Positions 1-8,575 of a DNA stretch of 16,047 nucleotides are shown here, piece by piece. The notes under the pieces are model-generated. The model was not told where the DNA came from and ran no database searches. It saw nothing but the letters and a program-made list of their open reading frames with translations. Each line of letters opens with the position of its first letter. The first letter of the stretch is position 1. The position numbers and the translations under genes were made by a program. The DNA comes from Acidobacteriota bacterium (GTDB lineage: Bacteria; Acidobacteriota; Terriglobia; Terriglobales; Acidobacteriaceae), in assembly GCA_003223595.1 (NCBI GenBank), contig QHVR01000413.1:1-16047 (forward strand), written 5' to 3'.

Positions 1-1
1 C

Positions 2-835
2 GGCGTAGACAATCTGCGCGCTATCGAGGTGGATAAGAGCTTCGCGATGAAGCCGAATGAGCTGGCCCGGCAGATCGAGGCTGATCGGAACGCCGGACTC
101 ACTCCTTTCTTCGTATGCGCCACTGTTGGAACCACGTCGTCCAATGCCATGGACCCGCTAGTCCCGGTTGGCGAGGTATGTCGTAAGCACAATCTCTGGC
201 TGCATGTAGACGCCGCGATGGCCGGAACAGCGATGCTCTGTCCGGAGTTTCGGCACCTTCAGAACGGAGTCGAACTCGCGGACAGCTACAATTTCAATCC
301 GCATAAGTGGATGTTTACCAATTTCGATTGCAGCTGCTTCTGGGTAGCGGACCGGAAGGCCTTGATCCAGACACTCAGCATATTGCCGGAGTATTTGCGA
401 AATCAGGCTACGGAATCTGGAGCCGTCATAGATTATCGCGACTGGCACATTCAACTGGGTCGCCGGTTTCGCTCGCTGAAGCTGTGGTTTGTGATCCGGC
501 ATTACGGAGTGGAGGGATTGCAGCATCACGTTCGCGAGCATGTCCGTCTGTCGCAAGAATTCGCAAGTTGGGTAAGAGAGGACGAGCGGTTTGAATTGGC
601 GGCGCCCGTGCCGCTAAACCTGGTTTGTTTTCGCCACAAAGCAGGTGACGCGGCCAATCAGGCCATCATGGATCGCTTGAATCAGAGCGGCGATCTGTTC
701 TTGACGCACACCAAACTCGATGGCAAGCTGACGTTGCGCCTGAGCGTCGGGCAAACCCACACGCAGGCACGCCACGTCGAGAATGCCTGGAAGCGCATTC
801 AACAAGAAGCGCAGGTCCTAAGCAATTTGAAATAA
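2..835 (+). CDS. PLP-dependent aromatic L-amino acid decarboxylase-like protein (5'-truncated)
   Basis: This is the C-terminal part of a group II pyridoxal-phosphate decarboxylase of the DOPA/tryptophan/tyrosine decarboxylase type, cytosolic, releasing CO2 from an aromatic amino acid to give the amine. The frame is open to the left edge, so the GTG at 29 is an internal valine and not the start. The PLP-anchoring lysine lies in NPHKW (codon 305-307), and the aspartate that pairs with the pyridine nitrogen lies in HVDAAMAG (codon 209-211). They are 32 residues apart, as in mammalian DOPA decarboxylase. The flexible-loop tyrosine is present in PEYLRN (codon 392-394). The block DYRDWHIQLGRRFRSLK is a family hallmark, and the ATVGTT motif is also present. 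By alignment from memory about 200 N-terminal residues, including the ring-stacking histidine, lie outside the window. The family call is secure; the actual substrate cannot be read from this part. The peptidase gene starts 53 bases downstream on the same strand. Confidence 0.93.
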   Translation, partial: GVDNLRAIEVDKSFAMKPNELARQIEADRNAGLTPFFVCATVGTTSSNAMDPLVPVGEVCRKHNLWLHVDAAMAGTAMLCPEFRHLQNGVELADSYNFNPHKWMFTNFDCSCFWVADRKALIQTLSILPEYLRNQATESGAVIDYRDWHIQLGRRFRSLKLWFVIRHYGVEGLQHHVREHVRLSQEFASWVREDERFELAAPVPLNLVCFRHKAGDAANQAIMDRLNQSGDLFLTHTKLDGKLTLRLSVGQTHTQARHVENAWKRIQQEAQVLSNLK

Positions 836-874
836 GACAGACTGGCATCCGACGCCGCGTTCTATTCGTGGCTG

Positions 875-880
875 AAGGAG
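875..880 (+). promoter_or_regulatory. Ribosome binding site of the M1 peptidase gene
   Basis: AAGGAG lies 8 bases before the ATG at 889. It selects this ATG over the in-frame GTG at 868, and the signal peptide then begins directly at the chosen start. Confidence 0.8.
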
Positions 881-888
881 CAGTGTGC

Positions 889-3600
889 ATGAAATCGGCG
901 ATTAGAAGCGTGCTACTGGGCTTTGCTTTCTTGACGTTTGTGAGTCCGCTGTTCGCATCCACTATTTCGGGCGTCGTCAAAGATCAATCGGGCGCTGTTA
1001 TCCCGGGCGCTCAGATTGAGATCGGCGGGGGCGACCTGCAGGAACCTGTACAAATCACCAGCGACGGTTTGGGAAGGTTCGTGTCTCCGGATGTGAAGCC
1101 GGGGAGATACATCCTGCGCGTCAGGCATGAAGGCTTCGAAGAGCTGGAGCAACTGGTGGATGTTTTCGAACCGGTTCAGCTCGTATTGACACTCGCCATC
1201 GCACGGCAACAAGCCGAGATTTCAGTGCCAGCGGAGGCATTGGCGTTCGCTAACTCGGATCCGGTTTACAAAGAATTGCGCTCCGTTGGGCTCGCTGAAA
1301 CCTTCCGCCTTGATAATTTCAACCTCACCTATGACGTTGCCACCCTGGAATTTCGAAATGGGACCCTAACCTGGCTTGCTCCGGTACAAGGCGTCGTCAC
1401 TGGGGCAGTTTTCACGGGTGAGGGGCACTTCCACCTTCAGGCGGCAACCAAGCTTGACCGTCACGAGATCCAGCGCCGGACCGGCACAGACGAAATCGAC
1501 GAAGATTTTACCGAGGTGGTCCTTCGCTTCACCGGCGGTGAGCAAACGAAGCTTTTAGCGGGTCTGGGAGCACGCGCGGAAAGCGCAGGCGAAGCAGGCC
1601 GCGTTCTTGAGCATTGGAAAGAACGTATGCGCCGCAGGCGCGAAATTCCTCTGAGCCTTACCGAGTCCTTGCTCACCGGGGAGATGATGGACAACGTGGA
1701 TGCCGATATTCTGGCGGCCATCTATAATCCCGGGCATCCTCCGTTTTTCAACGCCTACATTCGAGGCACGAAGCACAAAGATCTTCGCTTCTCTTTGCGC
1801 ACGCGGGTCGGCGCCCTGCCGCAGGCCGATTCACCAGAAGAAGTTGGGCTGGTGAACTACGATCCCGAAGGCATGGGGGACGGCATATGGTATCTCGCTC
1901 ACTTCAAATCTGAATACGCGAAGCAGACGGCAAGTTCCCAGCAAGATCGGCGCCTATTCGCCACGCGCCGGTACAAAATCGAGACTGTCATCGCAAAAAA
2001 TCAGCACCTGTTCAGCACCGCGACCATCAGTTTCGTTCCATTGATTGCGGGCGAGCGGCTGATGAAATTTGGGCTGCTGCCAAACCTCCGTGTCAAGCGG
2101 GTAGTGGACGACCAAGGCCAGAACCTGCATTTTGTGCAGGAGAGCCGCAAAGCGGACGGATCGTTTTATGTAGTGCTGACGAAAGCGCCCGAGCCCGGCA
2201 AAGAAGCGAATATCACTGTCGAGTATGCCGGGGACAAAGTGGTCGAGGAGGCCGGGACGGGGAGCTTCTACATCGAGGCCCGCACCTCCTGGTATCCCAA
2301 TCTCAACGGATTCGGCGAGCACGCGTTTTACGACCTTACGTTCAAAGTGCCCAAGCGGTACAAGGTAATTAGCGTGGGCAAGCTGGAGGGGGAATCGGTT
2401 GAGCAGGATTTCGCCGTCAGCCACTGGGTGACTCCGATCCCGGTAGCCGTGGCGGGCTTCAACTATGGCGACTACAAGATGATGGAGATGCCGGACGAGA
2501 TCACGAAGTACAAGATTTCGGGTTATTACATCACTGAACTGCCCGACAATTTGCGCGGGGTGAAAGCCTTGCAAACTGTGGCGCCACATAGGATGACCGA
2601 GTACGCGCTGGAACAGACCAGAGCGCAGCTACAGATCTGCACGCACTTTTTCGGTAAGAGCCCTTACAGCGACATCTACATCACGGAACAGCCAAACTTT
2701 AATTTCGGGCAATCGTGGCCCAATCTTGTGTATCTCCCGATCTCCGCTTACACGGACTCCACGCAGAGATGGATGGCGTTCGGCCGCATTGATTCTAATT
2801 TCAGCGGGTTCGTCCAGGAGGTGACTCCTCACGAGGTGGCGCATCAGTGGTGGGGCCACACTGTGGGCTGGGCGTCTTATCACGACCAATGGTTATCAGA
2901 GGGCTTCGCCGAGTTCTCGGCGGCTCTGTTCCTGCAAAACGGAGTGGGTAAGGACTGGCGGAAAGATTACATTGAGTTTTGGGACCGGCTGCGGCGGAGA
3001 ATTCTCGATAAGAACAGCTTTGGCATAGCGCCCAATGATGCGGGGCCGCTGTGGATGGGATTGCGGCTGGTTTCGCCCCGCACCGAGAACGCGTATCAGA
3101 ATGTCACATACCCGAAAGGCGCTTACGTGCTGGCAATGCTGCGCTCGATCATGTACAGCCAGGACGACGGAGACAAGGCATTCATCGAAATGATGCACGA
3201 TTTCGTTGACAGCCATCGTGATCGAGCCGCCTGCACCGAGTCTTTCAAGAGCATCGCGGAAAAGCACATGAGCAAGTTGATGGATCTTGGCGGAAACCAC
3301 CGGCTTGACTGGTTCTTCAACGAATGGGTGTACGGGACGCAAGTGCCGAAATACCATTTCGAGTACCAGGTCACGGCAGCGGAGGGAGGCAAGGCCAAGC
3401 TGCATATGTCGCTCACGCAGAGCGACGTGGACGAAGGTTTCGCCATGCTGGTGCCGATCTACGCCGACTTCGGCAGCGGTTGGACCAGAATCGGTCAAAT
3501 GGCCATTGGTGGAAACACAACGCGGGCGGCGGAGGCAATCCTGCCCAATGCGCCCAAAAGAGTAGGACTGAACGTGTACAAGGAGATTCTGGAGCGCTGA
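889..3600 (+). CDS. Exported M1-family (gluzincin) metallopeptidase with N-terminal carboxypeptidase-regulatory-like domain
   Basis: This 903-residue protein is probably a zinc peptidase working outside the cytoplasmic membrane. Residues 1-24 form a signal peptide (KSAIR, then a hydrophobic stretch ending PLFAS). Residues about 25-105 match a carboxypeptidase-regulatory-like beta-sandwich (TISGVVKDQSGAVIPGA, then PGRYILRVRHEGFE), a domain very common on acidobacterial exported proteins. A middle region of about 200 residues is unassigned. The M1-like catalytic part carries HEVAH (H648, E649, H652) and the third zinc ligand E671 in WLSEGFAEF, giving the exact HEXXH-X18-E spacing. A downstream YPKGAYVLAML segment is typical of M1 proteins. 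The GxMEN motif that anchors the substrate amino terminus in classical aminopeptidases is not there: the matching place reads FGQSWPNLVYL (607-615). The protein is therefore M1-like, and whether it is an aminopeptidase is open. It ends 6 bases from the convergent patatin gene, leaving no room for separate terminators. Confidence 0.9.
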   Translation: MKSAIRSVLLGFAFLTFVSPLFASTISGVVKDQSGAVIPGAQIEIGGGDLQEPVQITSDGLGRFVSPDVKPGRYILRVRHEGFEELEQLVDVFEPVQLVLTLAIARQQAEISVPAEALAFANSDPVYKELRSVGLAETFRLDNFNLTYDVATLEFRNGTLTWLAPVQGVVTGAVFTGEGHFHLQAATKLDRHEIQRRTGTDEIDEDFTEVVLRFTGGEQTKLLAGLGARAESAGEAGRVLEHWKERMRRRREIPLSLTESLLTGEMMDNVDADILAAIYNPGHPPFFNAYIRGTKHKDLRFSLRTRVGALPQADSPEEVGLVNYDPEGMGDGIWYLAHFKSEYAKQTASSQQDRRLFATRRYKIETVIAKNQHLFSTATISFVPLIAGERLMKFGLLPNLRVKRVVDDQGQNLHFVQESRKADGSFYVVLTKAPEPGKEANITVEYAGDKVVEEAGTGSFYIEARTSWYPNLNGFGEHAFYDLTFKVPKRYKVISVGKLEGESVEQDFAVSHWVTPIPVAVAGFNYGDYKMMEMPDEITKYKISGYYITELPDNLRGVKALQTVAPHRMTEYALEQTRAQLQICTHFFGKSPYSDIYITEQPNFNFGQSWPNLVYLPISAYTDSTQRWMAFGRIDSNFSGFVQEVTPHEVAHQWWGHTVGWASYHDQWLSEGFAEFSAALFLQNGVGKDWRKDYIEFWDRLRRRILDKNSFGIAPNDAGPLWMGLRLVSPRTENAYQNVTYPKGAYVLAMLRSIMYSQDDGDKAFIEMMHDFVDSHRDRAACTESFKSIAEKHMSKLMDLGGNHRLDWFFNEWVYGTQVPKYHFEYQVTAAEGGKAKLHMSLTQSDVDEGFAMLVPIYADFGSGWTRIGQMAIGGNTTRAAEAILPNAPKRVGLNVYKEILER

Positions 3601-3606
3601 GCTTTA

Positions 3607-4530
3607 TCAGTCCGCGGGCATTGGTGCGCTGCGCACTTCGGGCGGGGCTGGGGGCATCTCAACTTCGGGCTGAGGTGCGATCTGGATCCATTTCCGCACC
3701 TCAGGCAGCGCAGCCCGCATGGCGGCTTCACCCACGCGGATCAGATCGTCGGCCCGTTTGAAGTCGTCATAGGCGTATCCCGCCACATCAGGTTCGATAA
3801 CCAGGTCTGCACCGCTCCGCCAGATGCTGGACATGGTGTCCTGAGCGATCGCGAAAGACTGCCCGATGACTTCCAGCAGGTGCCGCGGCGCGCCCTTCTG
3901 CGTCCATGTTCCCCTCAGGTGCACCGCGATGACGCGATCAGCGCCCATTTCGCGGACCGGATGCGATGGGACGGGATGCGACAACATGCCATCGACGAAA
4001 TATCGTCCGCGTATTTCGACGGGCAGGAACATTCCAGGATAAGCACAGCTGGCCCGGACGGGATCGATCACCGAGCCCGAATGGAACACCACGGCTTCTC
4101 CGGAGTTGAAATCCGTGGCCGTGACCCCGAGCGGAATGCGTAACTCTTCAAACGTTTTGCACTTCAAGGTGCGGGTCAGAAAAGCAATCATGCGATCGTT
4201 GGAGGCGAATCCGCAGCGCGACAGAGTCCAGCGGGCGAAGGAGGTGAAGCGAGTATTATGCGCAAGCTCGTGCATCTCATCGAGCGTGAGTCCGCTGCAG
4301 TAGCAGGCTCCAATCAGTGCTCCAACGCTGGTCCCGGCGATGACACGGACAGGAATATTTTCCTCTTCCAGAACTTTGAGGACACCGATATGCGCGATGC
4401 CGCGGGCAAAGCCTCCGCCCAAGGCAACGCCAATGGATGGGATGGGAACTGCAGGCGGAGAAACGGGTTTGCGGGAGAGTTCTCGCCCGAACGCTTGCAC
4501 GGACCGAATGATCTTCCCGAAACCGTTCAC
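3607..4530 (-). CDS. Patatin-like phospholipase (RssA family)
   Basis: This 307-residue serine acyl hydrolase is predicted to act on phospholipids or other acyl esters, probably in the cytoplasm or on the inner membrane face, since no clear signal peptide is seen. The patatin signatures are complete: the glycine-rich oxyanion loop GVALGGGFARG (34-44), the nucleophile elbow GTSVG with S68, and the catalytic aspartate in FVDG (D180). The ASCAYPGMFLPVEIRGRYFVDG stretch also follows bacterial RssA-like proteins. The C-terminal 25 residues are proline-rich and look unstructured. The start used is a GTG at 4530; in the mRNA a GGGG and, farther up, a GGAG precede it, so the start is only moderately certain, and no in-frame ATG lies upstream within the open frame examined. 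It runs against the M1 peptidase gene and away from the Nudix gene (197 bases between starts). Confidence 0.9.
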   Translation of the reverse strand: MNGFGKIIRSVQAFGRELSRKPVSPPAVPIPSIGVALGGGFARGIAHIGVLKVLEEENIPVRVIAGTSVGALIGACYCSGLTLDEMHELAHNTRFTSFARWTLSRCGFASNDRMIAFLTRTLKCKTFEELRIPLGVTATDFNSGEAVVFHSGSVIDPVRASCAYPGMFLPVEIRGRYFVDGMLSHPVPSHPVREMGADRVIAVHLRGTWTQKGAPRHLLEVIGQSFAIAQDTMSSIWRSGADLVIEPDVAGYAYDDFKRADDLIRVGEAAMRAALPEVRKWIQIAPQPEVEMPPAPPEVRSAPMPAD

Positions 4531-4727
4531 TTGCGAACCCCACGTCTCCAGCTTGTTAGGCCGGGACTGCTGAATCCTTACTTGAATATTAAGATGCCAT
4601 ATTTCCCGGCAAGGCTGCAGAGTACCAATGGGCCAAGTGCAAGAACCTGCAACCCGCAGGTAACTATTACTATCCGGACTGCACCGGGATGACGAAATTC
4701 CTGTATTCCTGCTAACTTGCGGACAGT

Positions 4728-5219
4728 ATGATCCGAGAGATTTCAGCCGGGGGCGTCGTTGTCAGAAAAGCGGACGGGGCCTGGTCAATGGCAGTCATCG
4801 AACTACCTCACGATTCCAAACCCAATTCTGCCCCTAAAAAGCGCGCGGCAAAGGCCAAGCCCGTCCTATGCCTACCCAAAGGGCTGGTCGATCCGGGGGA
4901 GAAGGCTCTGGACGCAGCGCTTCGCGAAGTCAAGGAAGAGACCGGCTTGCTAGCCGAGCCCGTCACGAAGCTCGCCGATATCAAATATGTCTATGTGCGC
5001 TCGTGGGGAGACAAGGAGCGAGTGTTCAAGATCGTCAGCTTCTATCTTCTGCGCTACACATCGGGAACCATCGATGACATCTCTGAAGATATGCGGATCG
5101 AGGTGGCGCGAGCAAAATGGATTCCACTGGACGACGCGCCTAAGTTGCTGGCGTACAGTGGCGAGAAGCAAATGGCGCGTAAGGCTCTGGAGTATTTGAA
5201 GGCGCATCCCGAGTTGTAG
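4728..5219 (+). CDS. Nudix hydrolase
   Basis: This 163-residue cytosolic protein should hydrolyse a nucleoside-diphosphate-linked substrate. It carries a perfect Nudix box G52-x5-E58-x7-R66-E67-V68-x-E70-E71-x-G73-L74, which supplies the metal-binding glutamates. The N terminus (REISAGGVVVRK) and the LPKG before the box resemble Ap4A-hydrolase/MutT-like members, but the substrate cannot be assigned. A lysine/alanine-rich insert (about residues 35-45, PKKRAAKAKP) lies just before the LPKG strand and is likely a surface loop. The ATG at 4728 follows an in-frame stop (TAA at 4713) by only four codons, so an earlier start is excluded; the ribosome binding site is weak (GCGGA). The gene is divergent from the patatin gene. 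Confidence 0.93.
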   Translation: MIREISAGGVVVRKADGAWSMAVIELPHDSKPNSAPKKRAAKAKPVLCLPKGLVDPGEKALDAALREVKEETGLLAEPVTKLADIKYVYVRSWGDKERVFKIVSFYLLRYTSGTIDDISEDMRIEVARAKWIPLDDAPKLLAYSGEKQMARKALEYLKAHPEL

Positions 5220-5227
5220 GCGTTCAA

Positions 5228-5248
5228 AGTTTCGAGTTTCGAGTTTCA
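5228..5248. repeat. Triple 7-base tandem repeat in the fadN upstream region
   Basis: AGTTTCG, AGTTTCG and AGTTTCA follow each other without a gap, 9 bases after the Nudix stop. The rest of the gene-free stretch 5220-5475 shows an 8-base palindrome GTGATCAC at 5273-5280 and no convincing promoter pair or terminator. Confidence 0.7.
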
Positions 5249-5475
5249 GAATTGGAAGGCCTGCTCGTGCGCGTGATCACAGCGTTTGGCTTAACACACA
5301 AGAGCTGGGTGTCCTGTGATTCCAGGCGTAGATAAATTGCCGGAAAAGCGATTACCATTGCGGGTTCAAGAGTCTGGTCAGGGACTATGCCCGGCGCCAG
5401 CGTCTGTCATTCAAAATCCCGTACTTTTCTCGAATCTCCTGGGTGGTTTGAACCGATCGATCATGAGGCCTGATT

Positions 5476-7908
5476 ATGAAGCGCATTAATAAAGTCGCCG
5501 TCCTGGGCGCCGGAACGATGGGCGCCCGCATCGCCGCGCATTTCGCCAATGCCGGCGTACCCAGCTATCTGTTCGACATTGTCCCTCCAGATGCCGACGG
5601 GCCGGCGCGGAATAAAATCGCCACCGCCGGTTTAGAGGCGGCGAAGAAATCCAAGCCTGCCGCTTTTATGGAGCCCTCGCTCGCGCGACTGGTTACGGTG
5701 GGCAATTTCGAAGACGACATCAAGAAGCTCGCCGACGTGGACTGGATCATTGAAGCCGTCGTCGAGAATCTCGAGATCAAGCGCGCCTTGCTGAGAAAGG
5801 TAGAGGCCGTGCGCAAGCCGGGAACCATCGTGACTACGAACACCAGTGGATTGCCGGTGCACAAGATCGCGGAGGGATTTTCCGACGACTTTCGCTGGGC
5901 CTGGTTCGGCACGCACTTCTTCAACCCGCCGCGCTACATGCGCCTGCTAGAAATTATTCCCACACCGGAAGCCGATAAGGCAGCGATCGATGCCATCGCT
6001 CATTTTTGCGACGTTCGGCTCGGCAAGGGCGTGGTAATCGCGAAAGACACACCAAACTTCATTGGCAATCGAATCGGAACATTTTCTGTGTTGAACGTGA
6101 TGCGGCTCATGCAGGAGATGGATCTGAACATCGAAGAGGTGGACGCTCTGACGGGACAGGCGGTGGGATGGCCGAAGTCCGCAACCTTCCGCACCATCGA
6201 TCTAGTCGGCCTCGATATTCTCGGCCACGTGGTGGGGAACATGACCGAGAACGTGCGCGACGAGCGCAGCGACCTTAAGCTGCCGAATTTCTTCAACCAG
6301 ATGCTCGAGCACAAGTGGCTGGGGGACAAGACCAAGGGTGGCTTCTATAAGAAATCGAAGTCTGACGGGAAAGAGGAAGAACGCCTGGCGCTCGATTGGA
6401 AGACGCTGCAATATCATCCGCGGCAGAAACCGAAGTTCGCCGCGCTCGATATGGCCAAGAACATCGAGGATACGGGAACGCGAATTCGCTCGTTACTAGG
6501 TCTGAATGGCAGCGGGCCGCAAAAGGGAGACAAGGCGGGGGCCTTCCTGTGGTCAGCGCTCTGCGATCTCTGGACTTATTCCGCAAACCGCGTGCCTGAG
6601 ATTTCCGACTCCGTCGTCGAAATCGATCGCGCCATGAAGATGGGATTCAACTGGGAACTTGGGCCGTTCGAGTTGTGGGACGTGGCCGGAGTGGAACCGA
6701 CCGTGGCCCGGATGAAGAAGGAAGGCAAGACCGTGCCGTCGAATGTGGAGCGGCTCCTGGCATCGGGCCAGAAGTCCTGGTACATCGACGATCCCACATC
6801 CCCAGCCGGAAAGAAATATTGGGAGATCGGAACCGAGAGTTGGGAGCCAGTACAGGTCCCGGCAGGCGTGTGGTCGGTGACGGTCGCGAAAAAGTCGAAT
6901 GGGGTAGCAAAGAAAAATTCCGGAGCGTCGCTGGTGGATTTGGGAGACGGCGTAGCCTGCCTCGAGTTTCACAGCAAGATGAACTCGCTCGGCGCCGACA
7001 TCATCAGCCTTATCACGCAATCTCTGAAGCCGGGCGGGCCGGGAGACAGTTTCGACGCGTTCGTGATCACCAACGACGCCGGCAATTTTTCGGTGGGCGC
7101 GAATCTGATGCTGTTGCTGATGAGCGTGCAAGAAGAAGAATGGGATGAGGTGGATCTGGCGATCAAGCAGTTCCAGGGCATGACCCAGGCCATCAAGTTC
7201 TCCCCCAAGCCGGTTGTCTCTTCGCCCTTTGGCTTATGCCTGGGCGGCGGAACGGAAATCTCACTGCATGCGGCGGCACGTCAACCTCATGCCGAGCTTT
7301 ACACAGGATTGGTTGAGATCGGGGTTGGATTGCTTCCGGGTGGCGGTGGCTGCAAAGAAATGCTGTTGCGCGCTGTCGACAGCGCAGCAGCGGCGCGAGG
7401 CAAGGCTTCCCCCGAGGCGCTGGCAGGCTCCGTCGAGATGATGGAAGCGATGAAGAAAGCCTTCGAGACCATCGCGACGGCGAAAGTGGCAACCTCGGCC
7501 CATGAGGCGCGCGGCTTGGGATTCCTGAACGACTCCGATCGCATCACCATGAATCGCGAGCGCGTGCTTACCGACGCGAAGAATCGCGCGCTCGAATTGG
7601 TGCGCGCCGGATATGAGCCGCCGGTGCCGCGAACGGATATTCCTGCTCCAGGTGAAAACCTGCTCGCGGCGCTGAAGATGGGTGTTCATCTCATGCGCCA
7701 AGGGGAGTACATCACTGACTACGAAGTGAAGCTGGGCGGGAAGATCGCCGAAGTCCTTTGTGGTGGTCACGTCACTCCTGGCACTCCGGTCAGCGAACAG
7801 TACATTCTTGATCTCGAACGCGAGGGATTCAAATCGCTTTGCGGCGAGAAGAAGACGCAGGAGAGAATTCAGTACACGCTGAAAACGGGCAAGACACTGA
7901 GGAATTAG
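5476..7908 (+). CDS. fadN: 3-hydroxyacyl-CoA dehydrogenase / enoyl-CoA hydratase fusion (FadN type)
   Basis: This 810-residue bifunctional beta-oxidation enzyme hydrates trans-2-enoyl-CoA and oxidises the resulting 3-hydroxyacyl-CoA with NAD. The order is dehydrogenase first, hydratase last, as in Bacillus FadN and opposite to E. coli FadB. The Rossmann loop is GAGTMG (11-16), with D34 at the end of strand two. The dehydrogenase catalytic pair is H147 (THFFNPPRYM) and E159 (LLEIIP), with the conserved N198 in KDTPNFIGNR. Helical dehydrogenase C-terminal-type domains cover about 195-300 and again about 350-450. After a lysine/serine linker (about 470-485) comes a crotonase-fold domain: G541 in the oxyanion loop NFSVGAN, and both hydratase glutamates, E594 (GGGTE) and E614 (GLVEIGVGLLPGGGG), 20 residues apart as in crotonase. 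Both activities should be intact. GAGG at 5465-5468 lies 7 bases before the ATG. It leads the block continuing with DUF3455, fadA and fadE. Confidence 0.95.
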   Translation: MKRINKVAVLGAGTMGARIAAHFANAGVPSYLFDIVPPDADGPARNKIATAGLEAAKKSKPAAFMEPSLARLVTVGNFEDDIKKLADVDWIIEAVVENLEIKRALLRKVEAVRKPGTIVTTNTSGLPVHKIAEGFSDDFRWAWFGTHFFNPPRYMRLLEIIPTPEADKAAIDAIAHFCDVRLGKGVVIAKDTPNFIGNRIGTFSVLNVMRLMQEMDLNIEEVDALTGQAVGWPKSATFRTIDLVGLDILGHVVGNMTENVRDERSDLKLPNFFNQMLEHKWLGDKTKGGFYKKSKSDGKEEERLALDWKTLQYHPRQKPKFAALDMAKNIEDTGTRIRSLLGLNGSGPQKGDKAGAFLWSALCDLWTYSANRVPEISDSVVEIDRAMKMGFNWELGPFELWDVAGVEPTVARMKKEGKTVPSNVERLLASGQKSWYIDDPTSPAGKKYWEIGTESWEPVQVPAGVWSVTVAKKSNGVAKKNSGASLVDLGDGVACLEFHSKMNSLGADIISLITQSLKPGGPGDSFDAFVITNDAGNFSVGANLMLLLMSVQEEEWDEVDLAIKQFQGMTQAIKFSPKPVVSSPFGLCLGGGTEISLHAAARQPHAELYTGLVEIGVGLLPGGGGCKEMLLRAVDSAAAARGKASPEALAGSVEMMEAMKKAFETIATAKVATSAHEARGLGFLNDSDRITMNRERVLTDAKNRALELVRAGYEPPVPRTDIPAPGENLLAALKMGVHLMRQGEYITDYEVKLGGKIAEVLCGGHVTPGTPVSEQYILDLEREGFKSLCGEKKTQERIQYTLKTGKTLRN

Positions 7909-7960
7909 AGTTCATTGTCACTGGGAGCGTTACGGCCGACTGGAGTGAAATAATCGACGC

Positions 7961-8512
7961 ATGCGCAAAACTGCAGCACTGGTTACATTGGCGATGCTAT
8001 TGTTGGGCCCCGTCGCGATTTGGGCTCAGAAAGACAGTCCTCCTGCAAAAGAATCTGCGCCCGATGTTCCGGACGCTATCGCCGTGCCGTCAGGCCTGGA
8101 ACCCGTGTTGTTTGCACATGCGAAAGGATCGCAGATCTACACCTGCCAGCAGGGCGCAAGCAAACACTTTGAATGGACGCTGAAGGGCCCGGAAGCGGAA
8201 CTGAAGGACCGCAAAGATAAAGTCATCGGTCAGCATACGTCCGGGCCGACTTGGAAATTGAAAGACGGCAGCGAGGTGACGGGAAAGCCTGCGGCGCAGG
8301 TGGACTCGCTGGATTCGGAGTCCATTCCCTGGCTGCGGATCGACGTTCTGACGAACTCCGGGAAGGGTGCGCTGGCGCATGTCACCACGATTCAACGCGT
8401 GCACACCCATGGCGGCAAGCCCAATAATGACGTTTGCGACGAGGCACACAAAGACGCCGAAACCAAGAGCGAGTACACCGCGGATTATTACTTTTTTGCT
8501 CCGGCAAAGTAA
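7961..8512 (+). CDS. Exported DUF3455-family protein
   Basis: This is a 183-residue protein with a signal peptide (1-22, cleavage likely after IWA). The mature part matches what I recall of DUF3455: QIYTCQQG (59-66), a GxHxxGPTW-like stretch (90-98), KDGSEVTGK, the SIPWLRID motif (121-128), IQRVHTHGG (144-152) and a late YTADYYFF. Two cysteines remain after cleavage (C62 and C159), which could form a disulfide outside the cytoplasm. No enzymatic function is established for the family, and no catalytic motif is obvious. The start is constrained by an in-frame TGA at 7946; the only ribosome-site-like GGAG is rather far away (15 bases). It sits 52 bases after fadN and 63 before fadA, so cotranscription with beta-oxidation enzymes is likely although the protein is exported. 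Confidence 0.85.
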   Translation: MRKTAALVTLAMLLLGPVAIWAQKDSPPAKESAPDVPDAIAVPSGLEPVLFAHAKGSQIYTCQQGASKHFEWTLKGPEAELKDRKDKVIGQHTSGPTWKLKDGSEVTGKPAAQVDSLDSESIPWLRIDVLTNSGKGALAHVTTIQRVHTHGGKPNNDVCDEAHKDAETKSEYTADYYFFAPAK

Positions 8513-8564
8513 CGCCAGATGCTGGCGACCGCGGCCGGGCATCTAACAGAAATAGGGCCTTTCT

Positions 8565-8569
8565 GGAGA
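8565..8569 (+). promoter_or_regulatory. Ribosome binding site of fadA
   Basis: GGAGA lies just before the ATG at 8576 with about 6-7 bases between. It decides for that ATG over the in-frame ATG at 8519, which would add 19 residues absent from thiolases. Confidence 0.7.
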
Positions 8570-8575
8570 ATTGCT

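Noticed and set aside
1954..2589. Open frame of 211 codons on the minus strand inside the M1 peptidase gene
   Set aside because: It lies opposite a continuous coding frame with a signal peptide and zinc site, and has no recognisable domain.
5276..5320. ATCACA and TGTGAT half-sites as a CRP-type operator before fadN
   Set aside because: The half-sites are in the wrong relative orientation and 33 bases apart, not the TGTGA-N6-TCACA arrangement.
8519..8575. Longer thiolase start at 8519
   Set aside because: The added residues are foreign to thiolases, and GGAGA just before the ATG at 8576 fits the normal N terminus.
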